Positions 35,985-49,935 of a stretch of DNA of 64,000 bases are shown in pieces. Numbering within the stretch: position 1 is the stretch's first letter; each line of letters starts with the position of its first letter. Source of the DNA: Ciona savignyi (lineage: Eukaryota > Chordata > Ascidiacea > Phlebobranchia > Cionidae); contig CH003059.1 in assembly GCA_000149265.1 (NCBI GenBank), positions 62,001-126,000 on the forward strand, given 5' to 3'. Position numbers and translations under genes: made by a program. Below the pieces are notes generated by a model. It saw nothing but the letters and a program-made list of their open reading frames with translations, was not told the DNA's origin and made no database searches.

Positions 35985-37540
35985 TTAAATTAAAGCCTTT
36001 TGTCAAGCGCTACATTGAAATGAAGCTAAATTCCGGAAACAGCCCGCTTAAGTTTTTTTTATGAATTCGGAGAATCTCCTTCGGTTTAGCAGATAAATTT
36101 CTATTTCTTACATATCTGGGTAATGTTATCTAAAAAAGTTTTTATGCGATTTGACAAGTCTTTGTTGGGCGATGTGGCATGCCTGTCACAATCATGATTT
36201 AGGATCAAGTCATAATTTTAGGGCATTTCCCTGGGTAATTTTTTAATTACTTCTAAGAGGTAAGACAGTGACAAATGCGCTATCATTTCGCCAAATCTGA
36301 TTGAAATTGGAGCAGCGGTTTAAGCGTCATACCAAATAAAGCTACATTTTTGGAAAAAATACCGTTTTGGTTTTTAACGTCCCAGGGGAATTTCCCTGGA
36401 TTTATCACACAAACTTTTGGTTTCTGAATATCTAGACCATGTTGTCTAACAAATGACAAAGTTTCATTACGATTTCGTTATTATTTCTGGTAGATGTCGG
36501 GGCGATATGGCATGCCTGTCACAATCATGATTTTAGAACAAAATTTTATTTTTTAGGGTATTTACCTAGGTAAGTTTTTATTTTTTCTAATTATTATATC
36601 AGTGAGTAATGCACTTATATTTCACCAAATCTGAATAAAATTAGAGCAGCCGTTCAAGCGCTATATGCCCATAAAGGCTAATTTATTAGATAAAAAAACG
36701 TTTTGGTTTTTAACGTCTCAGGGAAATTCCCCTAAATTCATTACCCAAAATTTTGGTTTCTGCATATCTGAACCCATGTTGTCTTACAAATGTCCAATTT
36801 TTATTGCGATTTTATTAATCTTTTTGGTAGATGTCGGGGTGACATGGCATGCTTGTCACAATCATGATTTGAGAACATATTCTATTTTTTGTGGTATTTC
36901 CCTAGGTAATTTTATTATTTCCTCTAAGTGGTAAATCAGTGACTACTGCACTTACATTTCACAAAATCTGATTCAAATTGTAACAACCGTTTAAGCGCTA
37001 TGCCCAAAAAAGTCTATTTTTTTAGAAAAAAATAGCGTTTTGGTTTTTAACGTCCCAGGGGAATTCCCCTGGATTTATCACTCAAAATTTTGGTTTCTGC
37101 ATATCTTACCCATGTTGTCTAAAAAATGTCCAATATTCATTGCGATTCCATTACTCCTTTTGGTAGATGTTGGGGCGACATGGCATGCCTGTCACAATCA
37201 TGATTTCAGTACAAAATCTAATTTTTTGGGATATTTCCCCAGGTAAATTTTTTATTTCTTCTAAGTGTTAAATCAGTGACTAATACGCTTACTTTTCACC
37301 AAATATGATTCAAATTGGAGCAGCCGTTCAAGCGCAATGCCACAAAAAGCTATATTTTTCATAAAAAATACCGTTTTGGTTTTTAACCTCTCAGGGGAAT
37401 TCCCCTTGATTTATTACACAAAATTTTAGTTTCTGCATATCTAGACCATGTTGTCTAACGAATGGCTAAGTTTCATTACGATTCCATTATTCCTTTTGAT
37501 AGATGTCGGGGCGCCATGCCACGCCAGTCAAACCTTTGAC
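35985..37540 (+). repeat. Satellite array, unit about 335 bp, 4-5 copies
   Basis: The landmark GGCATGC.TGTCACAATCATGATT recurs near 36175, 36507, 36845 and 37180, with a truncated unit near 37505. Each unit also has CAGGGGAATTCCCCTGGATT, AAATTTTGGTTTCTGCATA and TTCAAGCGCTAT. The open frames it yields (about 60-90 codons) recur with each unit and are not genes. The last unit ends in an A-rich stretch (37543-37576). Confidence 0.9.
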
Positions 37541-37599
37541 GAAGAAAAAAAAAAAGAAAAAAAAAGAAAAAAAAAAACGGACAAAAACAATATGTGTCC

Positions 37600-38465
37600 C
37601 ATTTTTCCAAATGGGACCCATAACTACAAGTTGTAAAATCGCTGGCAATAATTTACAGACAACTGTAGAACACCAATGAAAGTGCCGGTTTTAGTGTGAT
37701 AGCGAATTATTATTTCGTCTGAAATTGACGTACAGGCGATACCAGCTCGGCGTTGAGACCGAAATGCTATTGGGGGATGGAAACACTGGGTCCACGACAT
37801 CCATTGGTTGGGCCGAAAGCCTGCAATTAAGTATAATCTGCTCTAACATTCGTACATGTGGTCCGAACGCACAATCCTCCGATCTGTGTGTATTTTATTT
37901 ATACGCACCAAATCTAAGATCATTTATTTAGTGTCGCTCAGATCTAATATTTGCCAGTAAAGCTAAAATATCCCCATGGATTTGTGTTCGTCCTTTCACA
38001 CTTTATATTTAATTGCACGGTTAACGAGTATTTAGCAGTAACATTTTCCTTGGCAGTGAAGAACCACAACATGTATTGGTATATGTTGTTTTTCGTTTTA
38101 TTTTGTAACACACTTGACAGATATACGATGTCTCCCAGATACCATAAAAAAGTGTTAAAAGTAAATTGTAATATGGCATCATCTAGATATGCCAAAACAT
38201 AAATGATATACTTAGTGGAATACTCAATGTTTTAGCATTAATCTAATCCAGTTTGGGTTGAGTTTTGGGGATCCCGGATATGGTTCATGGTGGGCATGGA
38301 ATATCAGGATCTTTTTATCCGCATTGAAATTTATTATCGATTTGTGTTAAAACCCATTAATCCATTTGGTCCAGTTAAGTTTTAACCTGATTGGATAAAC
38401 CTTTCTTACAAAAGCGTGAGTCGTAAACAAATAAAAAAATAAAGTAAAAAAAACAACACGTGTTT
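37600..38465. other. Unassigned DNA upstream of RNF215
   Basis: Contains overlapping open frames of 83 codons on both strands (37944-38202) and one of 68 codons (37725-37931) without recognisable domains. No matching repeat was seen elsewhere in the window. Function, if any, unknown. Confidence 0.4.
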
Positions 38466-38469
38466 CTTA

Positions 38470-38574
38470 TTTTGTCGGGATAATGTTCGAACCCGTAATA
38501 GGCTTGACCTTAAAACTATTTTGTATAGAATTGGTATTTGTATCGGTCGCGAACCATTCGGCCACACGACCGTC
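38470..38574 (-). repeat. SINE-2 copy
   Basis: Reverse copy with TGTTCGAACCCGTAATAGGC and GAACCATTCGGCCACACGAC, about 140 bp before the RNF215 start codon. Confidence 0.8.
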
Positions 38575-38710
38575 CCTGTGCGAATATAATAATCACACCA
38601 CCTAGCGGTGAATTTGTCCACATAAAAACAATAACTTCGCGCATATGGGGCAAATGTAAATTCGGATGTGTATGTTCCCTTATTACAGGAGTTACCAGTA
38701 GTTCGTGGAC

Positions 38711-42463
<3,753 letters not shown>

Positions 42464-42676
42464 CATCTACTTCTACTATTTTACCTTTAGATTATTATTG
42501 TTCTTTCCTTCATTTCTTTCTAGCAGAATAAACTTCATATTCACTTCAATGTATTAGATAAATCGCAATAGCTAGCCACGCACAACTTGTTTAGGAGTAT
42601 CATGTCAATATTTTAACAAAATGTATGAGTTAAAGGCAGTTGCGAAACGTCGTATTAATATCTACAAATATTGAAA

Positions 42677-45600
42677 TTATGGATTTCCCTGCCCAGCTGC
42701 TTCTACCCTCTTGATCTCGGTGGTGATCTGACTCAGGTCTTGGATGAACATTTGAATCTGTGGGCATGTTGTAGTGAGGTGTCATGTGATGATACAAGAC
42801 ATTCTGAGTGACTGGTGCAGAACATTACATTGCAAGCTTAGGATAGGATAAGATATTCATGTTTATCCCCGTGAATGGGAAAACCAAGGGGGTTAACACA
42901 CGGGCAATCGTCAGATCACCTCGTGCCCATCGTCGGGTTACCGGAGCTATTGTAGTGTGTTGTGTATGATAGACACGTTCCTTTAATTTAGTAGAACCCA
43001 TTAATCCGCTGGATTCAGGCAAATGTCCGTAAAGTGCCTTGCCCAAGGACACAACCTACTAGCTAGCGACCAGTTTCGTACCTGCAACCTTTCGATTAAA
43101 AGGCGACGCACTTAACCGTTAGACCAACGGGCCGGACAAGCTTACATGGTGTGAGGCCATAAGTTCCTGACCGGCTTGCTATGTGATTCTGTGTCGTATT
43201 GCAAGCATTTAAAGGACATTGCTTTAATATAGTCAAATACACGGGTAAGGCATTAAAAGATGGCTGCCGGCATTCATAGTTAACGTTGGAACCAGTGCCA
43301 GTGGAAATGAGATATGTTTTGGTTCGGGAGTATATTATTTGCATCTGTCTCTGTAGTTCAATATTCTTTGATTGTATAATTGTTCTAGATTCTGACATAC
43401 GGTCAAACATTTGTACAGCATCACACAAAGTATGTTTTATAAGTTAACAGTGGGTTAGTCTGGTGATTTAGTGTGACACCTTCCAACCGAAAGGTTGCAG
43501 ATACGAAACTGGTCGCTAGCTATATGGTTGTGTCCATGGGCAAGGTATAGCTCCGGTAACCCGACGGTGGGCGCGAGGTAAACTGACGATTGCCCGTGTG
43601 TGTTAACCCCCTTTTTTTTCCATTCACGGGGATAAACGTTAAAGCTCTATCCTAAGTTTCGCATTCATGATGGGCTCATTAGTCGGTACGTTATTAAATT
43701 GCATGCTCGATACTCCACATGATTTTCTGTCCCGGCATCAACAAAACCAACCTTGTCAAGTTGCAAAGCTGTATTCTCGAGTGGAACGGTTGCTTGTTGT
43801 TTCAGGTGCTTATTCACCAGTTGGAACAAGTTATGCGTCGCTATTTTAATTCTCCCAAGGAGTAAAGTTTTCTTGGCAGCTGTGTTCTGTGGAAGCATTT
43901 ACATGAGTACCGGTCATACAACGCTTTGATTGGGTTTAGCGGCCACCTCAAATTATACCGAATTTTAATAATTTATTCCTTTTTTTAGACGTGTTCTGTC
44001 GTTTTGCCGTTTTTTCCCGTTTTCCAAATTTTTACCAGAAGTCCCGCTTCGTGTTTTCATCGTGGAAACAAAAAAATAACTAAACCTTTGATTTTACACC
44101 AAACCAGCATCTCATATCATAAACAGTAAATATTTCTGTTGATTTGGATTTTAGTTTGGTCACAGCATGTTTACCCAATTGGTTCTGTTGAGCATGGGTG
44201 GTCAACATGAAGCCCAAATATTTAGGATCGAAACCTATCACTGATCGAGTGGTTGAATATGTGGTTATGCCGTGTACTTCACAAACATTGCATGAACCGA
44301 GATGTTATGTTCAACAGTAGCAACATCTTAATCTACACAACGATAGCTCTGGTAACCTAACAGCGAGTGCAAGGTAATCTGACAATTACCTGTGTGATAA
44401 CACCCCTTACACTACACTATTTAGGATAAAACCTAATAACTTATATTGTAATACAACTACGTTAATGTGAATTTGGAAATTTGAAATGCAATTAAAACAT
44501 TAAATTCATGCATGCTTTTTAGGTAAAATTAACTTACATTAATACTAGCACTTTTTTGGCCATAACTTATTTCTTTATTGTAATATTAAATATAAGTATC
44601 TACCTGTATGTGAGTCCACTTGCTTTCCCATTTCACAGCTTTGCTTTGCGCTTGGTCGAGCCTGGTTTGCAACTGGGCGAGCTGATTGTTATACGACAAT
44701 ATCTCATTGTTCTTCTCCTCTGTGAACTTGACAAGTCGTCCTTTTTCCTCCTCGATTGCATCTTGGTTTTTCAGGTCGCGTTTCATGAGGTCCTGGAGAA
44801 CAATGCACACGGGAAATTGTCAGATCACCTCGCGCCCACCGTCGGGTTACTGGAGCTATTGCAGTGTGTTGTATATGATAGACACGTTCCTTCAATTTAG
44901 TAGAACCCATTAATCCGCTGGGTTCAGGCAATGTCTGTAAAGTGCCTTGCCCAAGGACACAACCAACTAGCTAGCGACCAGTTTTAAACCTTTCGGTTGA
45001 AAGGCGACGCATTTAACTACCCCAGACTAACCAGTCGGATGTTTTAAATTTCAATCAGCAATTTCACTACTACCAGTAGCCAAGCAGATAAAGTCAACAT
45101 TCCCACAATTCCCCACACTCACAACATGGGTAGCGACCAGAGTGTCGTATCGACCGATAATTTCACGAATTTCACTGAATTCATCCGTTGATTCCTGAAC
45201 ACGCTCCATGTATTTTTGGAAAATTGAATTTTTTTCAAGTTTCTTTTGATATCTTCCCCTTTCTTTGCTCAGTCGTTCAATGTCGTCTTGCAGTCTGGAA
45301 AATTGGTTAAAAGATGTTTGCTCGGTTAAATATTATTATTTACTCTAAACAAAAGATTTTCGACTTATTTGTATGATGTATAAAGGCCCGGCTGTAAGTT
45401 ATAAACTACTACCACAAGCATATTTAACAAAGATTTAAAATCAACAACTAAGTTTAACCATCAAAACACTGAATTAAATTTATAAATAAAGTGTTGTGGA
45501 AATTCGTTAATTTCATGCCTGCATGTATGTAATAATCATTTACTTTGGTATGTAACATTCTTTGCATGTATTTCGTGCTGTATAACCCGACGTGTTACGC

Positions 45601-48188
45601 TTTAATTTCAATCACCAAGTACCTCTAATACAAGAATACAACATAAAGGTAAAAACCTTCCAATATCTTTCTCCTTAGATCTTCGTAATTCTCGTTCATC
45701 TTGTGCTTTCTTTATCGCGCGAGCTCGTTTTGAATCGTTTTCCTTCAAAAATTTATCGAACTTGAGAAGCGACTCCTTCAACTGATGTTCCTTTCGTTCC
45801 AATTCCTCTCTTCGTTGCTGGAGACTTTCCATTTTCATCTGGAATTCCTGGGGAAGTTGGTTGGTTAACTTACGGATTCCCTTGATTTTGGCGAGCCTCT
45901 CAATATTCTCAGTAGGATCGGATCCCATACTGAGGAAACATATCATTGGGTTCCTGTTGTCCGATTCATTCCACAATGCTTCCATGTCCAGATAAGTTGT
46001 TTGTTTGCAACAATCCGCCGACTTCCAGTTTTTGGAATTAGTTGTTTAGTTTAGTTTATTCATTTTTTGCCTCAGTATTTAAAAATGGCAAACGAATAAA
46101 ATCACTACACAGGCAGGTAAAACAAACAGTCGTTAAAACAAGTCATTTAAAAAAGGATATCATTTAATAAATATAGCAGACGCGGCAGCCAAACCTAAGC
46201 GAAAGAACAATAATAATGTGCACACAAAATTTAATTAAGACCAAACGATATAGAATTGGTTGTTTACAACATTCTGTCCACTTACAGTTGGCCTGTGAAG
46301 CATTTTGGTACAACCACTACACTACATTAATTTTATTGATCTATTTAAAACTCGGTTTGGAATAAGTACTTGCATACCAGGAGTGGGAATGGGATTTCTA
46401 GTTTCATCTAATAAATGGGAAATTGCAGGAGGCGTGGGCAACCCACCAAAGGGTTACCCAAGCTATTTCATGTGTTTTGTATGATAGACACGTTCCTTCG
46501 ATTTGGTAGAACCCATTAATCCGTTGGGTTCAGGCAATTCCCATAAGTGCCTTGCCCAAGGACACAACTAGCGACCAGTTCCAACCTTAAACCTTTCGTC
46601 TAAAAAGCGACAAACTAAACCACCAGACTAAGTTGTCGGATGAATTTATGCCAACTATACTTTGCAAGATGTGGTTAACAGCATACACACGAATGGTTCT
46701 AATAAATTATATTGAAAACCTCCTTCTGAGCAGTGAGAGCTTGTTCGACTTCAGCCATTTCCCTTCGTTTCTCCAACAACCTGGTGGCAGGAGTGAGGTG
46801 GTCGTCTTCACGTTCCGGCATCTTACTGGGGGGAGATTTTAATTTCAATTTCTGATCATATTAAAAAACGTAAGAACTCTGTTTTGTCGAATATCTTGCT
46901 TTAAACAAAAACTAGTGTAGCCCTACATCTTTCAAATGTTATTTCTTGCAATATTACATTACTGGTATTTTAGTATATTTTTAATATTCATAAAATCATG
47001 CTAATTCCAGTGTTTCATTGCAATTCTTCTATTTAGGTGACATGTGTACTTAAGTGTGGGATACAATATAGAATAATAATGAGTGTAGTGACTGTAAAAA
47101 TCCTCAATTCTGAATACTTGTGATTACCGGGAGGCACCAAACTAGATATCTTTTGGTTTTTTTTTGGTGTCTTCCTGTTTGGCTGTAGTATCTTGCCACA
47201 GTTTTTTAGTTAGTTTTTGGATTATTAGTTTACGCCATATTTGTTTTAGTATATATATATATATATATATATATTTAACATGTATTTTCAAATTGTTGGT
47301 GGTAAACGCTGCAGCGAAAGAAACAAAAATTGTATTGTATTTTACTTATTGTTTATTGTATATGTACTATCGTGATGTAAATGTATCTATTTTATCATAG
47401 GCAAGCATAAATGGTAGTGGTACATAGTTAATAAACCGAGCATTGGAGCATAAATATATAAATAATAACCAAAACAGTTCTCACATGGGAACCATTAGAT
47501 TGCATTTCCCCTACTGTTGCTCGTATGGAAAGTACGTCAATTTTCGCCGAGATCTCGAGTGTGCACACGCCAAATATTTAAGTGTGCAGTGTGCAAACAT
47601 CCAAGAGTGCACACTTCAAGTGTGCAAAAAATCTCCTTTTTATTACTATTTTGTAAAAACTTTAAAAAAACGTATTATTCTATTCTAAATCTATCGTGTC
47701 CAACTGTCCATCAGCTAACATTTCTATCTACGTAACAAACAACGTACTGACAGTAAATTACCCGAGGTCCAGAGGTAGGTTTACAGGTTTGTTGGAAATT
47801 ATACGATGTTTATACTGCCAGCTCACGAGCATGTGTGAAATTACCCAAGTGTGCAAAGACGCAGGGAATAAAAAAACTCGAGTGTGCAGCTGCCATACTT
47901 TCCATACTGGCACTGTTGGGTTATCATAGCTATTGCCTTGGTTATGATGATTAAGACATTTCTTTAGTTTTCGTAGAAGCTCCTAATCCGCTGGGTTTAA
48001 GAGATATTCACTAAGTGCCTTGCCTAAGGACACAACCATAAAATTGAGTTCAGGTTTTGTTATTTATTTAAAATATAAGGTTGGTATCCAGTTCCTGGTT
48101 ATATAGTTGCAAAGTTATGAAAAACTACTTACACCAGCAATTTGTCTTCAAAGGTACTTCGAAAGTAATCTTCTAAATTCACCGTCAT
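42677..48188 (-). CDS. CCDC42: CCDC42-like coiled-coil protein of sperm/axoneme
   Basis: CCDC42/CFAP73-family proteins are coiled-coil proteins of axonemes and of sperm-tail formation (manchette and head-tail coupling in mouse). Seven exons: 48133-48188, 46720-46825, 45657-45847, 45126-45294, 44604-44792, 43752-43886, 42677-42757; 308 residues versus 316 in human CCDC42. Diagnostic segments: [73 protein letters not shown] then [20 protein letters not shown], and a final [17 protein letters not shown]. Nearly the whole chain is predicted coiled coil. All introns are GT-AG with matching phases. Convergent with RNF215. CFAP73 (CCDC42B) is the other possible assignment; a tunicate may have one ancestral gene for both. 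Confidence 0.93.
42840..43134 (-). repeat. SINE-1 copy, near full length
   Basis: TAGGATAGGATAAGATATTC tail, intact centre and head ending AACCGTTAGACCAACGGGCC; in the last intron of CCDC42. Confidence 0.85.
43454..43650 (+). repeat. SINE-1 copy with internal deletion
   Basis: Head GGTTAGTCTGGTGATTTAG to GGGCAAGG, then directly the TAGCTCCGGTAACCCGACGG block and 3' end. Confidence 0.8.
43920..44050 (+). repeat. GGCCGC dispersed repeat (copy 3, fragment)
   Basis: GGGTTTAGCGGCCACCTC and AATTATACCGAATTTTAATA match 51345-51395; in CCDC42 intron 5. Confidence 0.65.
44240..44430 (+). repeat. SINE-1-like copy, strongly diverged
   Basis: ACGATAGCTCTGGTAACC and GCAAGGTAATCTGACAATTA keep the centre; head and tail are eroded. 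Probably old. Confidence 0.6.
44803..45037 (-). repeat. SINE-1 copy abutting the CCDC42 exon 5 splice acceptor
   Basis: Centre and head are intact (through CCAGACTAACCAGTCG) but the 3' end is cut at ACACGGGAAATTGTC, only about 10 bp before the acceptor of CCDC42 exon 5. Most of the branch-point region of that intron is therefore SINE-derived. Confidence 0.8.
46040..46215 (-). repeat. GGCCGC dispersed repeat (copy 4)
   Basis: Closest relative of 7705-7890: TTTATTCATTTTTTGCC, AAAATGGCAAACGAAT, AACAAGTCATT and ATTTAATAAATATA. In CCDC42 intron 2. Confidence 0.75.
46430..46640 (-). repeat. SINE-1 copy, diverged
   Basis: GGGTTACCCAAGCTATT, TTCCTTCGATTTGGTAG and AACCACCAGACTAAG mark the centre and head; the 3' tail is lost. 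In CCDC42 intron 2. Confidence 0.7.
47250..47274. repeat. (TA)n microsatellite
   Basis: About twelve TA units in CCDC42 intron 1. Confidence 0.95.
47523..47907. mobile_element. 385-bp TIR element with GTGTGCA-rich core (copy 2)
   Basis: Near-identical partner of 27296-27677 in the same orientation; ends GTATGGAAAGTACGTCA and GTATGGAAAGTATGGCA (reversed). In CCDC42 intron 1. A diverged SINE-1 piece follows at 47910-48035. Confidence 0.85.
47910..48035 (-). repeat. SINE-1 copy, diverged and partial
   Basis: TGTTGGGTTATCATAGCTATT, TCCTAATCCGCTGGG and GTGCCTTGCCTAAGGACAC show family membership; no tail or head. Confidence 0.65.
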
Positions 48189-49935
48189 TTTGATATTTAT
48201 ATTTACTGCAACAAATGTTTTGCGACTTTTCCGATGCAGATTAACTATACGCGAACTAGACGCTATAATATGCAGAATTCAGTATTACAACGACCAAAGC
48301 TGTGATAACAGCTATCAGAGTAGAAAAGAAAACAACTCTGTAATCGTGAAACATGGCTTATCTAGTTACTAATGGCAACCGCTGTTAAATGCTACCTGAT
48401 ACATTGACAAATCAAACGTCACCGGCTTGATAGTTTTGTTTGTTTGTTTAAGTGGCTGAAAGTTTAATGCGAACCAAAATAGTAAAAATTGGATTCGAGT
48501 ACTTTACGTCGCCGAAGCTTATTTTGTTGTCACGTCACTGACACAAGGGTAAGGTCTTTGTCTGGGTCCAAAGGTCTTCTGTCATTTCCTCTAACTTGAG
48601 TTTGGTTAAACCGATTTCCATAATTCAGAATCTATAAATTTGTCTAATGACGAGCTTTTAAACGACGGTTGGTGATGTCGTTGAACTTTCGCTTTAAGTA
48701 GCTGTTTTCACCACTTCTCTGACGCTACGAACAAGTCCAACACAGCCAAACGTCCAAATAAACGATTTACAGTGTGCAATCGGCCAGTTTCTGGTCTGCT
48801 TAGCGGAGGACCGCCGTGAGCTGTAGTTAAGCATATAGCAACGTGTTAACATATGAATAACGGATATCTATGTAATGGCTATCAGTGGCAGCGGGTCCTG
48901 GGTAGGTCGACACATTGAAAAATACCTGCTCCAGAGCAGGCCCGGTGCTAGGAACCGCGGGGCCCAATTAGAAATGTGATGGCGGGGCCCCACTCTTCAT
49001 AGCAAAATTTATGGGTGTTTATATATCATAAAATACATACCAGTACATACAAACTACAAAAATAGACATTTAATACTTGCTATAAAACAAATTAGAGGTA
49101 ATGTGGCTGCTTATTTACGATATATTGTTTTACTTCCATATATATATATATATATATATTGTTTAGCAACCATATCCATTATGACGTAACAGGCAGACAC
49201 AGAAATATAAATTTGACTTAGTTACGATGCATAACAAATTGACATTAGGAGAAAGAATATTATTTCATTTTTTATTTTACGTTTCAGTAGTATTTTAAAC
49301 CTCGTAATACAGAAAGACCCCCTAGCGCGGGGCCCCTTCAAGGTGCGGGGCCCAATTTGATCTAATCGGTCAAATCGGCCTAAAACCGGCCCTGCTCCAG
49401 AGTCTCAAACAACAGTCTGTAACAAAATGGCCGGAAAGCTTAGCTACAAACAGCAGCGGTAGCGTCCATTGCTTTACATCAAGTTTTAAATTTTTATGTT
49501 ATTTTTGGATTTTATCTGATCGGCTCTCTTTATTTATTTTTTTTATCCCATTATCAACTATTGTGCCATTTGCGATATATATTAGTGATTTCCTTGCTTA
49601 CCTTCGATAAAGATGACTTTGGTGAAAATAACTCATTTCGGGCTGAACATTTTCTTCCCAAGAGCATTATAGATCTTGAAAATGCGGCATTTTTGTTACT
49701 ACGAAATCCTAATTCAGTGCAAAAGTACAATAATCCTCCAACCACGATATAGTCAGTAATTAATTAGAATATTGGCAGATTGTATCGTACAATGGGGATG
49801 TATTATGACGGAAACGATGGTAGTATTGTGCTCGCCACGTATCTCATACAGCTTGCATACCGATCGTCATTCGGCAGCTTTGGGAGGTATCGTGAGCACG
49901 TAGCGTTGTATTCTCGAAGTTATACAAAGGTAATT
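48189..49935. other. Intergenic region between divergent CCDC42 and FUT8
   Basis: Holds the presumed promoters of both genes, a hAT-like element (48937-49394) and a long open frame (from about 49780) that runs in frame into FUT8 exon 1. That frame has an upstream ATG at 49792 but its sequence does not resemble a FUT8 N-terminus. No clear core-promoter motif. Confidence 0.5.
48937..49394. mobile_element. hAT-like non-autonomous element, CAGG(C)CCGGT ends
   Basis: Ends CAGGCCCGGT and ACCGGCCCTG, flanked by perfect 8-bp duplications CTCCAGAG (48929-48936 and 49395-49402). Sub-terminal CGGGGCCC words on both sides; AT-rich core with a (TA)n run near 49140. 458 bp, no transposase. Confidence 0.92.

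Noticed and set aside
36665-37246. Two frames with near-identical text (CPIFIAI, VDVG.TWHACHNHD) that could be taken as duplicated exons.
   Set aside because: They are successive units of the ~335-bp satellite.
42825-43052. Recurring open frames with [16 protein letters not shown] and [17 protein letters not shown] text (904-1095, 3260-3517, 6502-6762, 22441-22695, 39142-39327, 42825-43052, 44704-44931 and others), which look like a conserved protein family.
   Set aside because: All are translations of SINE-1, in either orientation, with no shared start or splice context. The similarity is that of the repeat.
43096-43428. Minus-strand frame in the last CCDC42 intron with coiled-coil-like text ([17 protein letters not shown]), considered as an extra exon.
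   Set aside because: Exon 6 joins exon 7 in phase and matches the human protein without it, and no good splice sites border it. Part of the frame is SINE-1.
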